Below, piece after piece: positions 27,224 through 38,762 of a stretch of DNA of 64,000 nucleotides. Position 1 is the first letter of the stretch. Each line of letters opens with the position of its first letter. The DNA comes from Firmicutes bacterium ADurb.Bin146. Its GTDB lineage: Bacteria; Bacillota; Clostridia; DUPQ01. The stretch covers positions 28,373 to 92,372 of the forward strand of contig MWDI01000060.1 of the NCBI GenBank assembly GCA_002070475.1, read 5' to 3'. The notes under the pieces were generated by a model, which saw nothing but the letters and a program-made list of their open reading frames with translations, made no database searches and was not told the DNA's origin. A program made the translations under genes and the position numbers.

Positions 27224-28464
27224 TGAAATATTTTAGTGAAATTACAGATTTTTATAAACAAAATAAACCTTCTGAATTACTCGAACAATTCGGTTCACCA
27301 TTGTATGTCTATAATGAAGATATTTTAAGACAACGAGCAAGACAGATAAAATCATTGGTTGATATGCCAAATTTTGAAGTATCATATTCAATAAAAGCAA
27401 ATTCAAATCTTCACATATTAAAAATACTTAAAGAAGAAGGGCTTTATGCTGATGCAATGAGTGATGGAGAAATTTTCATTCTTGAGAAGGCAGGTTATGA
27501 GAAGGATGATATTTTTTTTGTATGTAATAATGTATCTGCAGAAGAAATGAGATATGCTGTGGACAGAGGAATTATGGTAAGTGTTGATTCATTATCCCAG
27601 CTTGATTTATATGGGAGGAATTTTCCTAAAAGCAAAGTATCAGTCAGATTAAATCCGGGTATAGGAGCAGGACATCATCAGAAAGTAGTAACTGGAGGAA
27701 AAACTACAAAATTCGGTATTAATCTTGAAAAAATAGAAGATATATTTGATATATCAAGAAAATATAATTTAAAAATTACTGGCATTAATCAGCATATAGG
27801 ATCTTTGTTTATGTCATCAACCGAATATCTAAGAGGCGTAAATGAATTGCTTCAAACAGCTTTGTTTTTCAAGGATCTTGAATTTATTGATTTCGGCGGA
27901 GGATTTGGTATTCCATATAAAAAGCAGGAAGGACAACAACCATTAGAGCTTGTTCAGTTCGGTCAGGATCTTAAATATATTTTGTCCCAATGGCAATCAG
28001 AAAACAAAAGAGATATAATTTTCAGATGTGAACCCGGGAGATTTGTAGTTGCTGAATCATCCATTTTGCTTGGCAAGGTATACGCAAAGAAAAATAACTA
28101 TAATAAAATATTTATTGGGACTGACTTAGGATTTTCAGTATTAATCAGACCTGCAATGTATGGCTCTCACCATGATATTGAAGTATATAGGAAGAATAAG
28201 TTGGTCAAAAATAAACCATTTGAATCGGTAAATATCACTGGTAATATATGTGAAAGTGGTGACATACTGGTTGAAGAAAGAGAACTTCCAGTTATAAATG
28301 AAGAGGATATAATTGGAGTGATGGATGCAGGCGCATATGGGTATTCAATGAGCTCTAACTACAATAACAGGATGCGTCCTGCAGAAGTATTGATAAAAAG
28401 CAATGGCAGCGTGCAGCTTATTAGAAAAAGAGATACGTTTGAGGATCTTATTAAAGGTTTCTGA
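27223..28464 (+). CDS. lysA: Diaminopimelate decarboxylase
   Basis: A 413-residue fold-type III PLP decarboxylase making L-lysine from meso-diaminopimelate. The PLP lysine is in SYSIKANSN (about residues 56-64). Further family motifs are HIGSLF, FGGGFGIPY, RCEPGRF, the substrate motif CESGD, and DAGAYGYSMSSNYN near the C-terminus. Arginine or carboxynorspermidine decarboxylases share the fold, but CESGD and the DAGAYG segment favour LysA. The ATG at 27223 (TGATG with the serS stop) is chosen over a TTG at 27220. It is cotranscribed with serS; no other lysine genes are adjacent. Confidence 0.8.
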   Translation: MKYFSEITDFYKQNKPSELLEQFGSPLYVYNEDILRQRARQIKSLVDMPNFEVSYSIKANSNLHILKILKEEGLYADAMSDGEIFILEKAGYEKDDIFFVCNNVSAEEMRYAVDRGIMVSVDSLSQLDLYGRNFPKSKVSVRLNPGIGAGHHQKVVTGGKTTKFGINLEKIEDIFDISRKYNLKITGINQHIGSLFMSSTEYLRGVNELLQTALFFKDLEFIDFGGGFGIPYKKQEGQQPLELVQFGQDLKYILSQWQSENKRDIIFRCEPGRFVVAESSILLGKVYAKKNNYNKIFIGTDLGFSVLIRPAMYGSHHDIEVYRKNKLVKNKPFESVNITGNICESGDILVEERELPVINEEDIIGVMDAGAYGYSMSSNYNNRMRPAEVLIKSNGSVQLIRKRDTFEDLIKGF

Positions 28465-28488
28465 TATGAGGTGGAAATAATCATATGT

Positions 28489-28521
28489 ATGGAATATAAT
28501 GTGAATATATTCCATTATTTT
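28489..28521 (+). terminator. AT-rich inverted repeat, possible weak terminator
   Basis: A perfect 10-bp stem ATGGAATATA / TATATTCCAT with a 7-base loop, followed by TATTTTT. It has few G-C pairs, so it may be a weak terminator of serS-lysA or a protein-binding site before the deaminase gene. Confidence 0.4.
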
Positions 28522-28533
28522 TGAGGTGAGAGA

Positions 28534-29838
28534 ATGAACACAATGATTAAAAATGCAGATATTCTGACTATGGATGATGACTTTTCAATTTTAAAAAATC
28601 AGGTTATCTGCATAGAAGATGACAGAATAGTATATATAGGTGAAGATGAACCTTTCTTTTTTCTTCCCAACAGAATAATAAATGCGAAAAACAAAATAGT
28701 AATGCCAGGACTCATAAACTCACATACTCACTGTGCTATGACATTGATGAGAAATAGGTCAAATGATTTGCCATTAGAAAGATGGTTGCAAGAAGGGATA
28801 TTTCCGATTGAAGCCAATCTGACATATAAGGATGTCTACTCAGGTGCAATGCTTGGAATAGCTGAAATGATTAAATGCGGTACGACTGCATATCTTGATA
28901 TGTACTATATTCATGAAGCATCCATTGAAGCCATATCATCATCAGGTATAAGAGCTAATCTCTCATATGGCGTGTCTACTTCTAGCAAAGTTAAAGAACT
29001 CGGCAAACAAGGAGCAGAAGAATACTGCAAGAATTTTATATTAAACAATAGAAAAGCTTTTAAAGGTAGATTAAATACATCGATTGAAGTACATTCAGTA
29101 TATCTGGTTGATGAGAATGAGCTAATATTAAGTGCTCAGATGGCAAAAGATACAGAAACTCTCATACATATCCATCTTCATGAAACTCAGACAGAAGTAA
29201 ATAATTGTATAAAGAAATATGGAATGACTCCTTTGCAATTATGTGAAAAAACAGGGATATTGGAAAATAAAGTAACTGCAGCACACACTGTTCATGTTAA
29301 TGATGAAGATATGCAGTTGATGAAAAAAAGAAAAGTAATACCCGTTCATAATCCTTCAAGTAATATGCTTCTTGGCAGCGGATTTGCAGATATTCCTAAA
29401 ATGCTGCAAATAGGCTTAAAGCCAGCATTAGGTACTGATGGCGCAGCAAGCAATAATACTATAGATATGTTTAAAGAAATGCATATTACTGCATTAATCC
29501 ATAAGGGATATAAAAAAGACAGCAATGCGATAAATGCAAAACAGGTATTAACAATGGCAACAGCAAATGGAGCAAAAGCTTTAGGATTCGATAATTGCGG
29601 AATGATCAAAGTTGGAATGAAAGCAGATATTGCAATAGTAAACACAGATAGCCTCAATATGTCGCCATACCATGACTCTGTGTCCGCTCTAGTATATTCA
29701 GCAAGAGCAACTGATGTGGATACTGTATTAGTAAATGGAGAAATACTTATGAAAGATAGAAAGCTTCTTACAATTGATGAAGAAAAGGTAAAGTACGAAG
29801 CATTAAAATCTGCTGAAAGACTTTATAATCTACATTAA
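28534..29838 (+). CDS. mtaD: 5-methylthioadenosine/S-adenosylhomocysteine deaminase
   Basis: A 434-residue metal-dependent amidohydrolase of the MtaD/SsnA/TrzN group. Metal ligands are visible in NSHTHCAMT (about residues 63-71), HLHETQTEV, HTVHVNDED and GTDGAASNN. The segment LPLERWLQEGIFPIE after the first motif is typical of MTA/SAH deaminases. These convert SAH or methylthioadenosine to the inosine derivative, recycling the by-product of SAM reactions. Related guanine or N-ethylammeline deaminases are possible alternatives. A GAGGTGAGAG ribosome binding site precedes the ATG. Confidence 0.82.
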   Translation: MNTMIKNADILTMDDDFSILKNQVICIEDDRIVYIGEDEPFFFLPNRIINAKNKIVMPGLINSHTHCAMTLMRNRSNDLPLERWLQEGIFPIEANLTYKDVYSGAMLGIAEMIKCGTTAYLDMYYIHEASIEAISSSGIRANLSYGVSTSSKVKELGKQGAEEYCKNFILNNRKAFKGRLNTSIEVHSVYLVDENELILSAQMAKDTETLIHIHLHETQTEVNNCIKKYGMTPLQLCEKTGILENKVTAAHTVHVNDEDMQLMKKRKVIPVHNPSSNMLLGSGFADIPKMLQIGLKPALGTDGAASNNTIDMFKEMHITALIHKGYKKDSNAINAKQVLTMATANGAKALGFDNCGMIKVGMKADIAIVNTDSLNMSPYHDSVSALVYSARATDVDTVLVNGEILMKDRKLLTIDEEKVKYEALKSAERLYNLH

Positions 29839-29844
29839 GAACGT

Positions 29845-29856
29845 AAGGGTACCCTT
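29845..29856. promoter_or_regulatory. 12-bp perfect palindrome upstream of the P-II-like gene
   Basis: AAGGGTACCCTT has no spacer, so it cannot fold as a hairpin but could bind a dimeric regulator. It is flanked by AAC and GTT, extending symmetry imperfectly. It lies about 70 bases before the P-II-like/antiporter pair. No known regulator site is recognised. Confidence 0.3.
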
Positions 29857-29926
29857 GTTTATTTGCTGTGATTGAGTTAAGATATAAAAAAGATATCAGA
29901 GCAGGTGCTTTGAGGAAAGAAGAAAT

Positions 29927-30271
29927 ATGCAGCTTTTAGTTATTGTACTTAACAAAACAGAATACCTTGGCCCGTTACTGACCTGTATGTTAGAAAGAAA
30001 TATTTCCGGAGCGACAGTGTTAGATTCAACAGGCATGATAAAAGTTATTAGTGAACAATCAGTTGAACCTCCTTCAATTTTCGGTTCATTAAGGGAATTC
30101 ATCAATCCCTCACGCGAAAGCAGCAAGACTGTTTTCATGGTTCTTCCGGATGAGAAGATAGAAATAGCAAAAAGCATAGTCAAAGAAGTAACAGGTGGAT
30201 TTGAAGAACCGAATACTGGGTTGATGTTCACAATTCCTCTTTCCTATGTGGAAGGATTAAAAATGGTATAA
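29927..30271 (+). CDS. P-II-like nucleotide-sensing regulator
   Basis: A 114-residue protein with the ferredoxin-like fold expected of P-II-like proteins: LLVIVLNKTEYLGPLL as strand 1, a central variable loop around residues 45-62 where P-II has its T-loop, and a C-terminal strand LMFTIPLSYVEG. It lacks the GlnB Tyr-51 uridylylation context, so it is not a classical nitrogen GlnB. P-II-like proteins often sit beside the transporter they control. Here the antiporter starts four bases downstream, so regulation of that transporter by a bound nucleotide is a reasonable inference. GAGGAAAG gives a good ribosome binding site. Confidence 0.6.
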   Translation: MQLLVIVLNKTEYLGPLLTCMLERNISGATVLDSTGMIKVISEQSVEPPSIFGSLREFINPSRESSKTVFMVLPDEKIEIAKSIVKEVTGGFEEPNTGLMFTIPLSYVEGLKMV

Positions 30272-30275
30272 AATT

Positions 30276-31484
30276 ATGAATATTTTATTAAGCCTCTGTC
30301 TTGCGATGCTGGCAGGGTTGTTAATGACGCGGTTAGTGAAGATATTTGGTCTTCCGAATGTAACAGGATATATAATAGCAGGTCTTCTTATAGGGCCTTT
30401 CTGTTTTAATATAATACCTGAGGATTTTCTAGATGGGTTTGCAATCATAACTACTGCTGCTTTAGGATTCATAGCATTTTCTATTGGGGGCGAATTTAAG
30501 CTTGAACATATAAAACAGTTAGGAAAGAAGGTTATAACAATTACCGTCGTTCAGGCATTGATGACAGTGCTTGTTGTTGATGTAGTACTAATGATAGCCG
30601 GTATATTTATACCTGGTTTTGATACGCCTATGGTGATAACGCTTGGAGCAATAGCGACTGCTACTGCGCCTGCAGCTACGCTTATGGTAGTAAGACAATA
30701 TAAGGCAAAGGGGATAGTAACAAGTACATTACTGCCAGTTGTTGCTGGGGATGATGCGATTGGCTTGGTTATTTTTTCAATCTCTCTAGCTATTGCCAAA
30801 TCAATGGCAATGAATGAAGCTCTTACATTTAAATCAGCAGTTTTAATGCCTTTATTGGAAATCATTTTATCTCTTGTGGTTGGGGCTGCTCTGGGCTTGT
30901 TGTTATCTATTTCAATGAAATGGTTTAAATCTAGAGCAAACAGGATTATTTTAATTGTTGCTATTGTTTTTGGAGGAGTAGCATTAAGCCAGTTATTTAA
31001 ATTATCTTCTCTTCTTACATGCATGATGATTGGAGCTATGTATGCAAATTTATGCAAGGATATTGAACCTGTTATGGAAGCATATGAAAGATGGACCCCT
31101 CCTTTATTCTTGCTTTTCTTTGTTATATCAGGAGCAGAATTAAATATAAAAATGATTATTACAGTGGGGGCTGTAGGCATATTTTACCTTATTTCCCGTT
31201 CGATTGGCAAATATACTGGAGCTTATTTGGGTTCAGTAATTTCAAAAGCAGATCCTAACGTGAAAAAGTATCTCGGACTGGCTTTATTACCTCAAGCAGG
31301 TGTCGCAATAGGAATGGCACAGGTGGTAATGCTTGAACTTCCTTTATATGGGGAATCCATAAGGACAATTGTATTATGCGCTACATTAGTATACGAGCTT
31401 ATAGGTCCTGTAATAACAAAGATAGCTCTTACAAAAGCTGGAGAAATACCTGTACAGTTGAAACCTGAAAAAAAGACTAGATAG
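30276..31484 (+). CDS. CPA2-family cation:proton antiporter
   Basis: A 402-residue membrane protein with about 12 helices and no signal peptide, of the Na+/H+ exchanger (NhaS/Kef-like) group. Helix 1-2 contains GLPNVTGYIIAGLLIGP. The ion-binding segment is TATAPAATLMVV followed by VVAGDDAIGL, where the paired Asp residues are typical of electrogenic CPA2 exchangers. It lacks the C-terminal RCK/TrkA-N domain of Kef proteins, so control may instead come from the P-II-like protein encoded directly upstream (gap of four bases). The transported ion (Na+ or K+) cannot be decided from sequence. A strong terminator follows. Confidence 0.82.
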   Translation: MNILLSLCLAMLAGLLMTRLVKIFGLPNVTGYIIAGLLIGPFCFNIIPEDFLDGFAIITTAALGFIAFSIGGEFKLEHIKQLGKKVITITVVQALMTVLVVDVVLMIAGIFIPGFDTPMVITLGAIATATAPAATLMVVRQYKAKGIVTSTLLPVVAGDDAIGLVIFSISLAIAKSMAMNEALTFKSAVLMPLLEIILSLVVGAALGLLLSISMKWFKSRANRIILIVAIVFGGVALSQLFKLSSLLTCMMIGAMYANLCKDIEPVMEAYERWTPPLFLLFFVISGAELNIKMIITVGAVGIFYLISRSIGKYTGAYLGSVISKADPNVKKYLGLALLPQAGVAIGMAQVVMLELPLYGESIRTIVLCATLVYELIGPVITKIALTKAGEIPVQLKPEKKTR

Positions 31485-31550
31485 ATTTGTGTAAATCATA
31501 TGAAAATGTTTGTTTTATAATTACTTATAAATTAAATCTGAAAATTGATT

Positions 31551-31577
31551 AAAGAAACCTGGGTGGTTTCTTTTTTT
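31551..31577 (+). terminator. Rho-independent terminator after the antiporter
   Basis: A 9-bp stem AAAGAAACC / GGTTTCTTT with loop TGGGT, continuing into a run of T to 31577. Confidence 0.88.
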
Positions 31578-31585
31578 CTGTGTTA

Positions 31586-31594
31586 TGGTAGAAT
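31586..31594 (+). promoter_or_regulatory. Extended -10 promoter for the DUF2804 gene
   Basis: TGGTAGAAT, the same extended -10 as in the rplU promoter, lies 21 bases before the ATG at 31616 and directly after the terminator. The -35 region overlaps the terminator and is weak. Confidence 0.45.
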
Positions 31595-31615
31595 TTATCT
31601 GAAAGGAGAAAGACA

Positions 31616-32647
31616 ATGCAACACGAAGTAACCGAAAGAAAACGGCTTCTTGACTCTTATGGAATATTAAATGAGCCAGGTTATTCCAAGAAGCTTATTT
31701 TTGACTATAACAGAGAAGACATCAAAGCTAATCCTTTAAGGATAAAGGAATGGGATTATTACCTGATTTCTAATGAAAAATTTGCTCTTGCTTTGACTAT
31801 TGCGGATAATTCCTACATGGGGCTTGATTCTGTTTCTTTTCTGGATTTTGAAAGCAGATGGCATAATACAAAATCATATATGTCTTTTATGACAAAAGGA
31901 AAAAAGCAACTACCTAATACATCTATAAAAGGTGATGTTATAAGTAATGGAAAAGGATACAGCCTGAAATTTCTTAATGATGGTAAAAAAAGAGTATTAT
32001 ATGCTAATCTCGATAATTTTATGAAAAATGTTAAGCTGATTGCAATGGTTGAACTTACAGATGAACCTAAAGAAAGCATGGTTATTGCTACTGCTTATAA
32101 AGAAGATAAAAAAGCTTTCTATTACAATCAAAAAATAAACTGCATTAAAGCATCTGGATATGTAGAATTTAATAAAACAAGATATGAGTTTTCGAAAAAA
32201 GATGCAAATGCTGTTTTAGATTGGGGCAGAGGAGTCTGGACATATAAAAATACATGGTATTGGGGATCCGCATCCGGATATGTAAATGGTATTCCTTTCG
32301 GATTCAATATCGGATATGGTTTTGGCGATGTATCTGCTGCTACAGAAAATATGATCATTTATAATGGCAAGGCACATAAGCTTGATAAAGTTGAATTTAT
32401 AATACCTGTGAAAGAAAAGAAGGATGATTTTTTATCGCCTTGGAAATTCACAAGCAATGATAGAAGGTTCGAGATGGATTTTGTTCCAATTCTTGATAGG
32501 GCATCATATACTTCACTAGGAATTATCAAGAGTGATCAGCACCAGGTATTTGGCAGATTTTCTGGTTATACAGTGCTGGACAATAATCAAAAAATCGAAA
32601 TAAAGGATTTTATAGGTTTTGCTGAAAAAGTATTTAATAAATGGTAA
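31616..32647 (+). CDS. DUF2804 family protein
   Basis: A 343-residue soluble protein with no signal peptide, which I recognise as DUF2804. Typical features are the N-terminal segment LDSYGILNEPGYSK, a beta-rich middle with many aromatic residues, and WGRGVWTYKNTWYWGSASG (about 203-221). The fold is thought to be an all-beta, lipocalin or glycoside-hydrolase-like sandwich, but the function is unknown. GAAAGGAGAAAG precedes the start. rhaA follows after 29 bases with its own strong ribosome binding site, so the two may be cotranscribed, although no functional link is known. Confidence 0.72.
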   Translation: MQHEVTERKRLLDSYGILNEPGYSKKLIFDYNREDIKANPLRIKEWDYYLISNEKFALALTIADNSYMGLDSVSFLDFESRWHNTKSYMSFMTKGKKQLPNTSIKGDVISNGKGYSLKFLNDGKKRVLYANLDNFMKNVKLIAMVELTDEPKESMVIATAYKEDKKAFYYNQKINCIKASGYVEFNKTRYEFSKKDANAVLDWGRGVWTYKNTWYWGSASGYVNGIPFGFNIGYGFGDVSAATENMIIYNGKAHKLDKVEFIIPVKEKKDDFLSPWKFTSNDRRFEMDFVPILDRASYTSLGIIKSDQHQVFGRFSGYTVLDNNQKIEIKDFIGFAEKVFNKW

Positions 32648-32676
32648 AATAAAAACATTATTCGAGGAGGATACAT

Positions 32677-33939
32677 ATGTATAACACTGACAAGGCATAC
32701 AGACAAGCAAAAGAGTATTACAAACGTTATGAAATAGATACTGAGAAGGCAATTAAGCTTTGCGACAGTATTCCTATTTCGATTCATTGCTGGCAAGGTG
32801 ATGATGTCGGAGGTTTTGAGAAAAGTTCAAAGGATCTCACTGGAGGTATTCAAGTAACAGGAAATTATCTTGGTAAAGCAAGAACTGCAGATGAATTACG
32901 AATGGACTTAGATTTTGCAATGAAATATATACCAGGAGTCAAGAAGGTTAATCTGCATGCTAATTATCAAGAAGCTGATAATTTTGTAGATAGAGATGAG
33001 ATAAAACCTGAGCACTTCAAAAAATGGGCTGACTGGGCAGTTGATAGAAATATTGGATTAGATTTTAATCCTACGTATTTTTCTCATCCCAATAGTGATA
33101 CAGGTACTTTATCAGCAGCTAACGAGAATATAAGAGATTTTTGGATAAGACATGGTGTGGCATGCAGAAAGATAGGGCAATATTTTTATGAAAGAACGGG
33201 CAAGATATGCGTTATTAATCACTGGACTTCAGATGGTTCAAAAGAAATTCCTCAGGACACATTATCACCAAGATTAAGATTAAAAGACAGTTATGACAGA
33301 ATATTTAAAGAGACTTCAAATGTGAAAGGTGTTGTTGATGGTATAGAAAGCAAACTTTTCGGTATCGGACTGGAAAGCTATACAACTGGAAGTTTTGAGT
33401 TCTGTTTGGGTTATGTATTAAATAAAAAGAAAGATCATATAATACTTACTTTGGATACAGGGCATTATCATCCAACTGAAGTCGTATCTGCTAAACTATC
33501 GGGTATATTCACATACCAAAAATCTATTTTGCTTCATGTTAGCAGGCCGGTAAGATGGGATTCGGATCATGTTGTATCATTTGATGATGAGACAAAGGCT
33601 ATATTTGAAGAGCTTGTTAAAATGAATAAACTCAAAAACACATATGTAGCTACAGATTATTTTGACGCTTCCATTAACAGAGTAATGGCTTGGGTTACTG
33701 GTTTGAGAAATACTAGAAAAGCCATTCTTGCTGCTCTTTTACAACCCAATTCATTACTTTTTGAAGCAGAAAAAAATAAAGATTATAGTTCAAGATTAGC
33801 TATAAAGGAAGAATTCAAATCTGCTCCATTTGGTCTTGTATGGGATTATTATTGTGAGAAAACTAATGCCAAATCAGGACTTGATTGGATTAATGACATT
33901 AAGAAGTATGAGAATGATGTGCTTGTGAGAAGACAATAG
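32677..33939 (+). CDS. rhaA: L-rhamnose isomerase
   Basis: This 420-residue enzyme converts L-rhamnose to L-rhamnulose in the cytoplasm. It begins with the RhaA-typical IPISIHCWQGDDVGGFE (about residues 31-47). It continues with LDFNPTYFSHPN, INHWTSDGSKEIP, GIESKLFGIG and LDTGHYHP, which hold the metal-binding Glu, Asp and His residues of the TIM barrel. Length is normal. The kinase rhaB, aldolase rhaD, transporter and regulator are not adjacent, so this is an orphan rhamnose gene. GAGGAGG (32664-32670) supports the ATG. A strong terminator follows. Confidence 0.93.
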   Translation: MYNTDKAYRQAKEYYKRYEIDTEKAIKLCDSIPISIHCWQGDDVGGFEKSSKDLTGGIQVTGNYLGKARTADELRMDLDFAMKYIPGVKKVNLHANYQEADNFVDRDEIKPEHFKKWADWAVDRNIGLDFNPTYFSHPNSDTGTLSAANENIRDFWIRHGVACRKIGQYFYERTGKICVINHWTSDGSKEIPQDTLSPRLRLKDSYDRIFKETSNVKGVVDGIESKLFGIGLESYTTGSFEFCLGYVLNKKKDHIILTLDTGHYHPTEVVSAKLSGIFTYQKSILLHVSRPVRWDSDHVVSFDDETKAIFEELVKMNKLKNTYVATDYFDASINRVMAWVTGLRNTRKAILAALLQPNSLLFEAEKNKDYSSRLAIKEEFKSAPFGLVWDYYCEKTNAKSGLDWINDIKKYENDVLVRRQ

Positions 33940-33981
33940 GCTTGAATATGAAAATGCATTAATATTCTAAAAGTAATTAAT

Positions 33982-34008
33982 AATAAAACCGGGAATCCCG
34001 GTTTTATT
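33982..34008. terminator. Bidirectional terminator between rhaA and lacZ
   Basis: A perfect 12-bp stem, AATAAAACCGGG / CCCGGTTTTATT, with loop AAT. It has A/T runs on both sides and serves the convergent rhaA and lacZ. Confidence 0.88.
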
Positions 34009-34036
34009 GTATAATTTCATGATACGATTTTTATAT

Positions 34037-37105
<3,069 letters not shown>

Positions 37106-37119
37106 TTAAATAATATATT

Positions 37120-37149
37120 ATTATAATAATAATAAATCATTTATGTGAA
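37120..37149 (-). promoter_or_regulatory. Probable promoter for lacZ
   Basis: Minus strand: TTCACA, an 18-base spacer, TATAAT. It would give a leader of about 47 bases. The surrounding DNA is very AT-rich, so other -10 choices exist. Confidence 0.4.
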
Positions 37150-37193
37150 AGTTATGTGATGAGAGAAAGCATAAGCTAATATATATTGAAATA

Positions 37194-37202
37194 TGATATA
37201 AT
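37194..37202 (+). promoter_or_regulatory. Extended -10 promoter for the beta-lactamase-fold gene
   Basis: TGATATAAT, a perfect extended -10 element, 20 bases before the ATG at 37223. The -35 region is weak. Confidence 0.45.
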
Positions 37203-37222
37203 GCATTAAGGAAAATCAGGAG

Positions 37223-38296
37223 ATGAAGAAAAAAACACAGAGTAAAACAAGAAACAAGGAAAAGAAAGCATTAATGATAATATTTATTATAATCATTGCT
37301 ATAAGCATTCCGCTTATTTCGATATTCATATACAGGTATCTTGATAATATTAAAAGTAATTCGAATAACATTTCTAACATTAATTCTGCAATAGCTTCAG
37401 AAAGTGAATCAGATATCCCGACAGAAAGTGTATCACCTACAGAAACAAGCGAGAATCATTCCACTGAACCTTCAGGATCATCAGAAATAAATCTTAATGA
37501 GCTGGAAATAAGAAGTACTTATTCATTAAAGCTCTATCTTGAATATCTTCTGAATGCTAATGATGGAAGATATGGCTTAAGCTTGTACAATTTAGATACA
37601 GAAGAATATATAGGTATAAATGATATGGAACCATATGTGGCTGCATCATCAACAAAAGTTCCAATGGTATTATATGTTTATAATGCTATAGAAAAAGGCA
37701 AATTATCCTTTGATGATATAGTGGTATATACAGAATCAGATTATGAGGCGGGAACCGGTATAATAATTAAAGGGGAATTTGGAGATGAATACACAATAGG
37801 ACAATTAGTTGAATATTCCATATTATATAGCGATAACTGTGCAATCAATATGCTAATCAGAATATGTAATGAGTGGAATATGGTCAAATATATGAATGAA
37901 CTAGGAGCAAAAATCGATTATATACAAAAAAGATGGAAGACCTGTCCATATGATCTGATGCTCTATTACAAAGAATTATTTAAATCTATAGAACGAAATC
38001 CTGAACACTATCAAAAGTTTCTTGATGATCTATGTAATAACACTGTTGCTTATCAGATGTCTTCTAAATCAGTTCTTCCAAGCGAATTGAAAGTTGCTAT
38101 GAAAATTGGTATAAATACTACATTACCGACTTTTAATGAAACCACAGCTGTTTTTGCAAATCAGACATATATATTATCATATTGCTCAACTGATATAGTT
38201 ATTGAGGAGTCCACAGAGGTACTTAAAAAAATAAGTCAGATTGTTTATGAATTTATGCAAAATGGTTATGTTTTCGTAGAATTAGGTTGGAAATAA
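37223..38296 (+). CDS. Membrane-anchored beta-lactamase/PBP-fold serine hydrolase
   Basis: A 357-residue protein with a very basic N-terminus, one transmembrane helix (about 17-39), a Ser/Thr/Glu-rich linker (about 45-90) and a class A beta-lactamase-like domain outside the membrane. The nucleophile motif is SSTK (142-145) and the second motif SDN (203-205). The third motif is KIG (294-296) instead of KTG. I see no ExxLN omega-loop motif carrying the deacylating Glu. These changes argue against true beta-lactamase activity and for a peptidoglycan-linked or other serine hydrolase. Related proteins are often annotated as class A beta-lactamase-related. It is a single-gene unit beside the rplU operon. 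Confidence 0.72.
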   Translation: MKKKTQSKTRNKEKKALMIIFIIIIAISIPLISIFIYRYLDNIKSNSNNISNINSAIASESESDIPTESVSPTETSENHSTEPSGSSEINLNELEIRSTYSLKLYLEYLLNANDGRYGLSLYNLDTEEYIGINDMEPYVAASSTKVPMVLYVYNAIEKGKLSFDDIVVYTESDYEAGTGIIIKGEFGDEYTIGQLVEYSILYSDNCAINMLIRICNEWNMVKYMNELGAKIDYIQKRWKTCPYDLMLYYKELFKSIERNPEHYQKFLDDLCNNTVAYQMSSKSVLPSELKVAMKIGINTTLPTFNETTAVFANQTYILSYCSTDIVIEESTEVLKKISQIVYEFMQNGYVFVELGWK

Positions 38297-38321
38297 CGTA
38301 AAAGTGCTAAAATTAATTTTG

Positions 38322-38350
38322 TTGACACAAATAATCGCATATGGTAGAAT
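38322..38350 (+). promoter_or_regulatory. Strong sigma-A promoter for rplU-rpmA
   Basis: Consensus TTGACA (38322-38327), exactly 17 bases, and TAGAAT (38345-38350) with an extended TG. It is among the best promoters in the window. Transcription is expected to start at about 38357. Confidence 0.85.
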
Positions 38351-38356
38351 ACCACA

Positions 38357-38435
38357 GGTAGCCGCACTTGAGAGGTTTTAAAAGTAAATCTACTACCTTA
38401 ACAAGGCGAGACTGGGCTGTAGGAGGCAAAATAAA
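38357..38435 (+). ncRNA. Ribosomal protein L21 leader (autoregulatory 5' UTR)
   Basis: The leader between the strong promoter and rplU is about 79 bases long and structured, as expected for the Firmicute L21 leader element. AGGTAG (38356-38361) can pair with CTACCT (38393-38398), closing a stem around AGCCGCACTTGAGAGG. The segment GGGCTGTAGG just before and over the ribosome binding site could instead pair with the CAGGTAGCC region, giving mutually exclusive folds. Binding by L21 is inferred from the known family, not shown here. Confidence 0.6.
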
Positions 38436-38744
38436 ATGTATGCAATTATTGAAACCGGAGGAAAACAATACAAGGTATCCGAAGGAGACATGCTCTATAT
38501 CGAAAAGATAGAAGCTGAAGATGGAAAAGTCGAATTTGACAAAGTTCTTGCAGTATCCACAGAAGATGGACTTAAAATCGGAAAACCTTATGTTGAAAAA
38601 GCAAAGGTAACGGCTTTGGTGGAAAAGAACGGTAAGGCAAAAAAAATACTTGTTTTCAAGTATAAGGCCAAGAAGACATATAAAAAGATGCAAGGCCACA
38701 GACAACCTTACACAAAAGTCAAAATTGAAAAGATTTCTTTATAG
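38436..38744 (+). CDS. rplU: 50S ribosomal protein L21
   Basis: A 102-residue ribosomal protein that binds 23S rRNA. It starts [18 protein letters not shown] and ends in the basic stretch [19 protein letters not shown], both typical of L21. It is first in the rplU-rpmA transcript behind a strong promoter and leader, with TAGGAGG as ribosome binding site. In most Firmicutes a small protease gene (prp) stands between rplU and rpmA. Here the gap is only 18 bases, so prp is absent. Confidence 0.97.
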   Translation: MYAIIETGGKQYKVSEGDMLYIEKIEAEDGKVEFDKVLAVSTEDGLKIGKPYVEKAKVTALVEKNGKAKKILVFKYKAKKTYKKMQGHRQPYTKVKIEKISL

Positions 38745-38762
38745 CATTGGAGGTGAATTCAA

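Noticed and set aside
30551..31180. 209-codon minus-strand frame inside the antiporter gene
   Set aside because: It is a by-product of the antiporter codon pattern; the plus-strand frame has clear CPA2 motifs.
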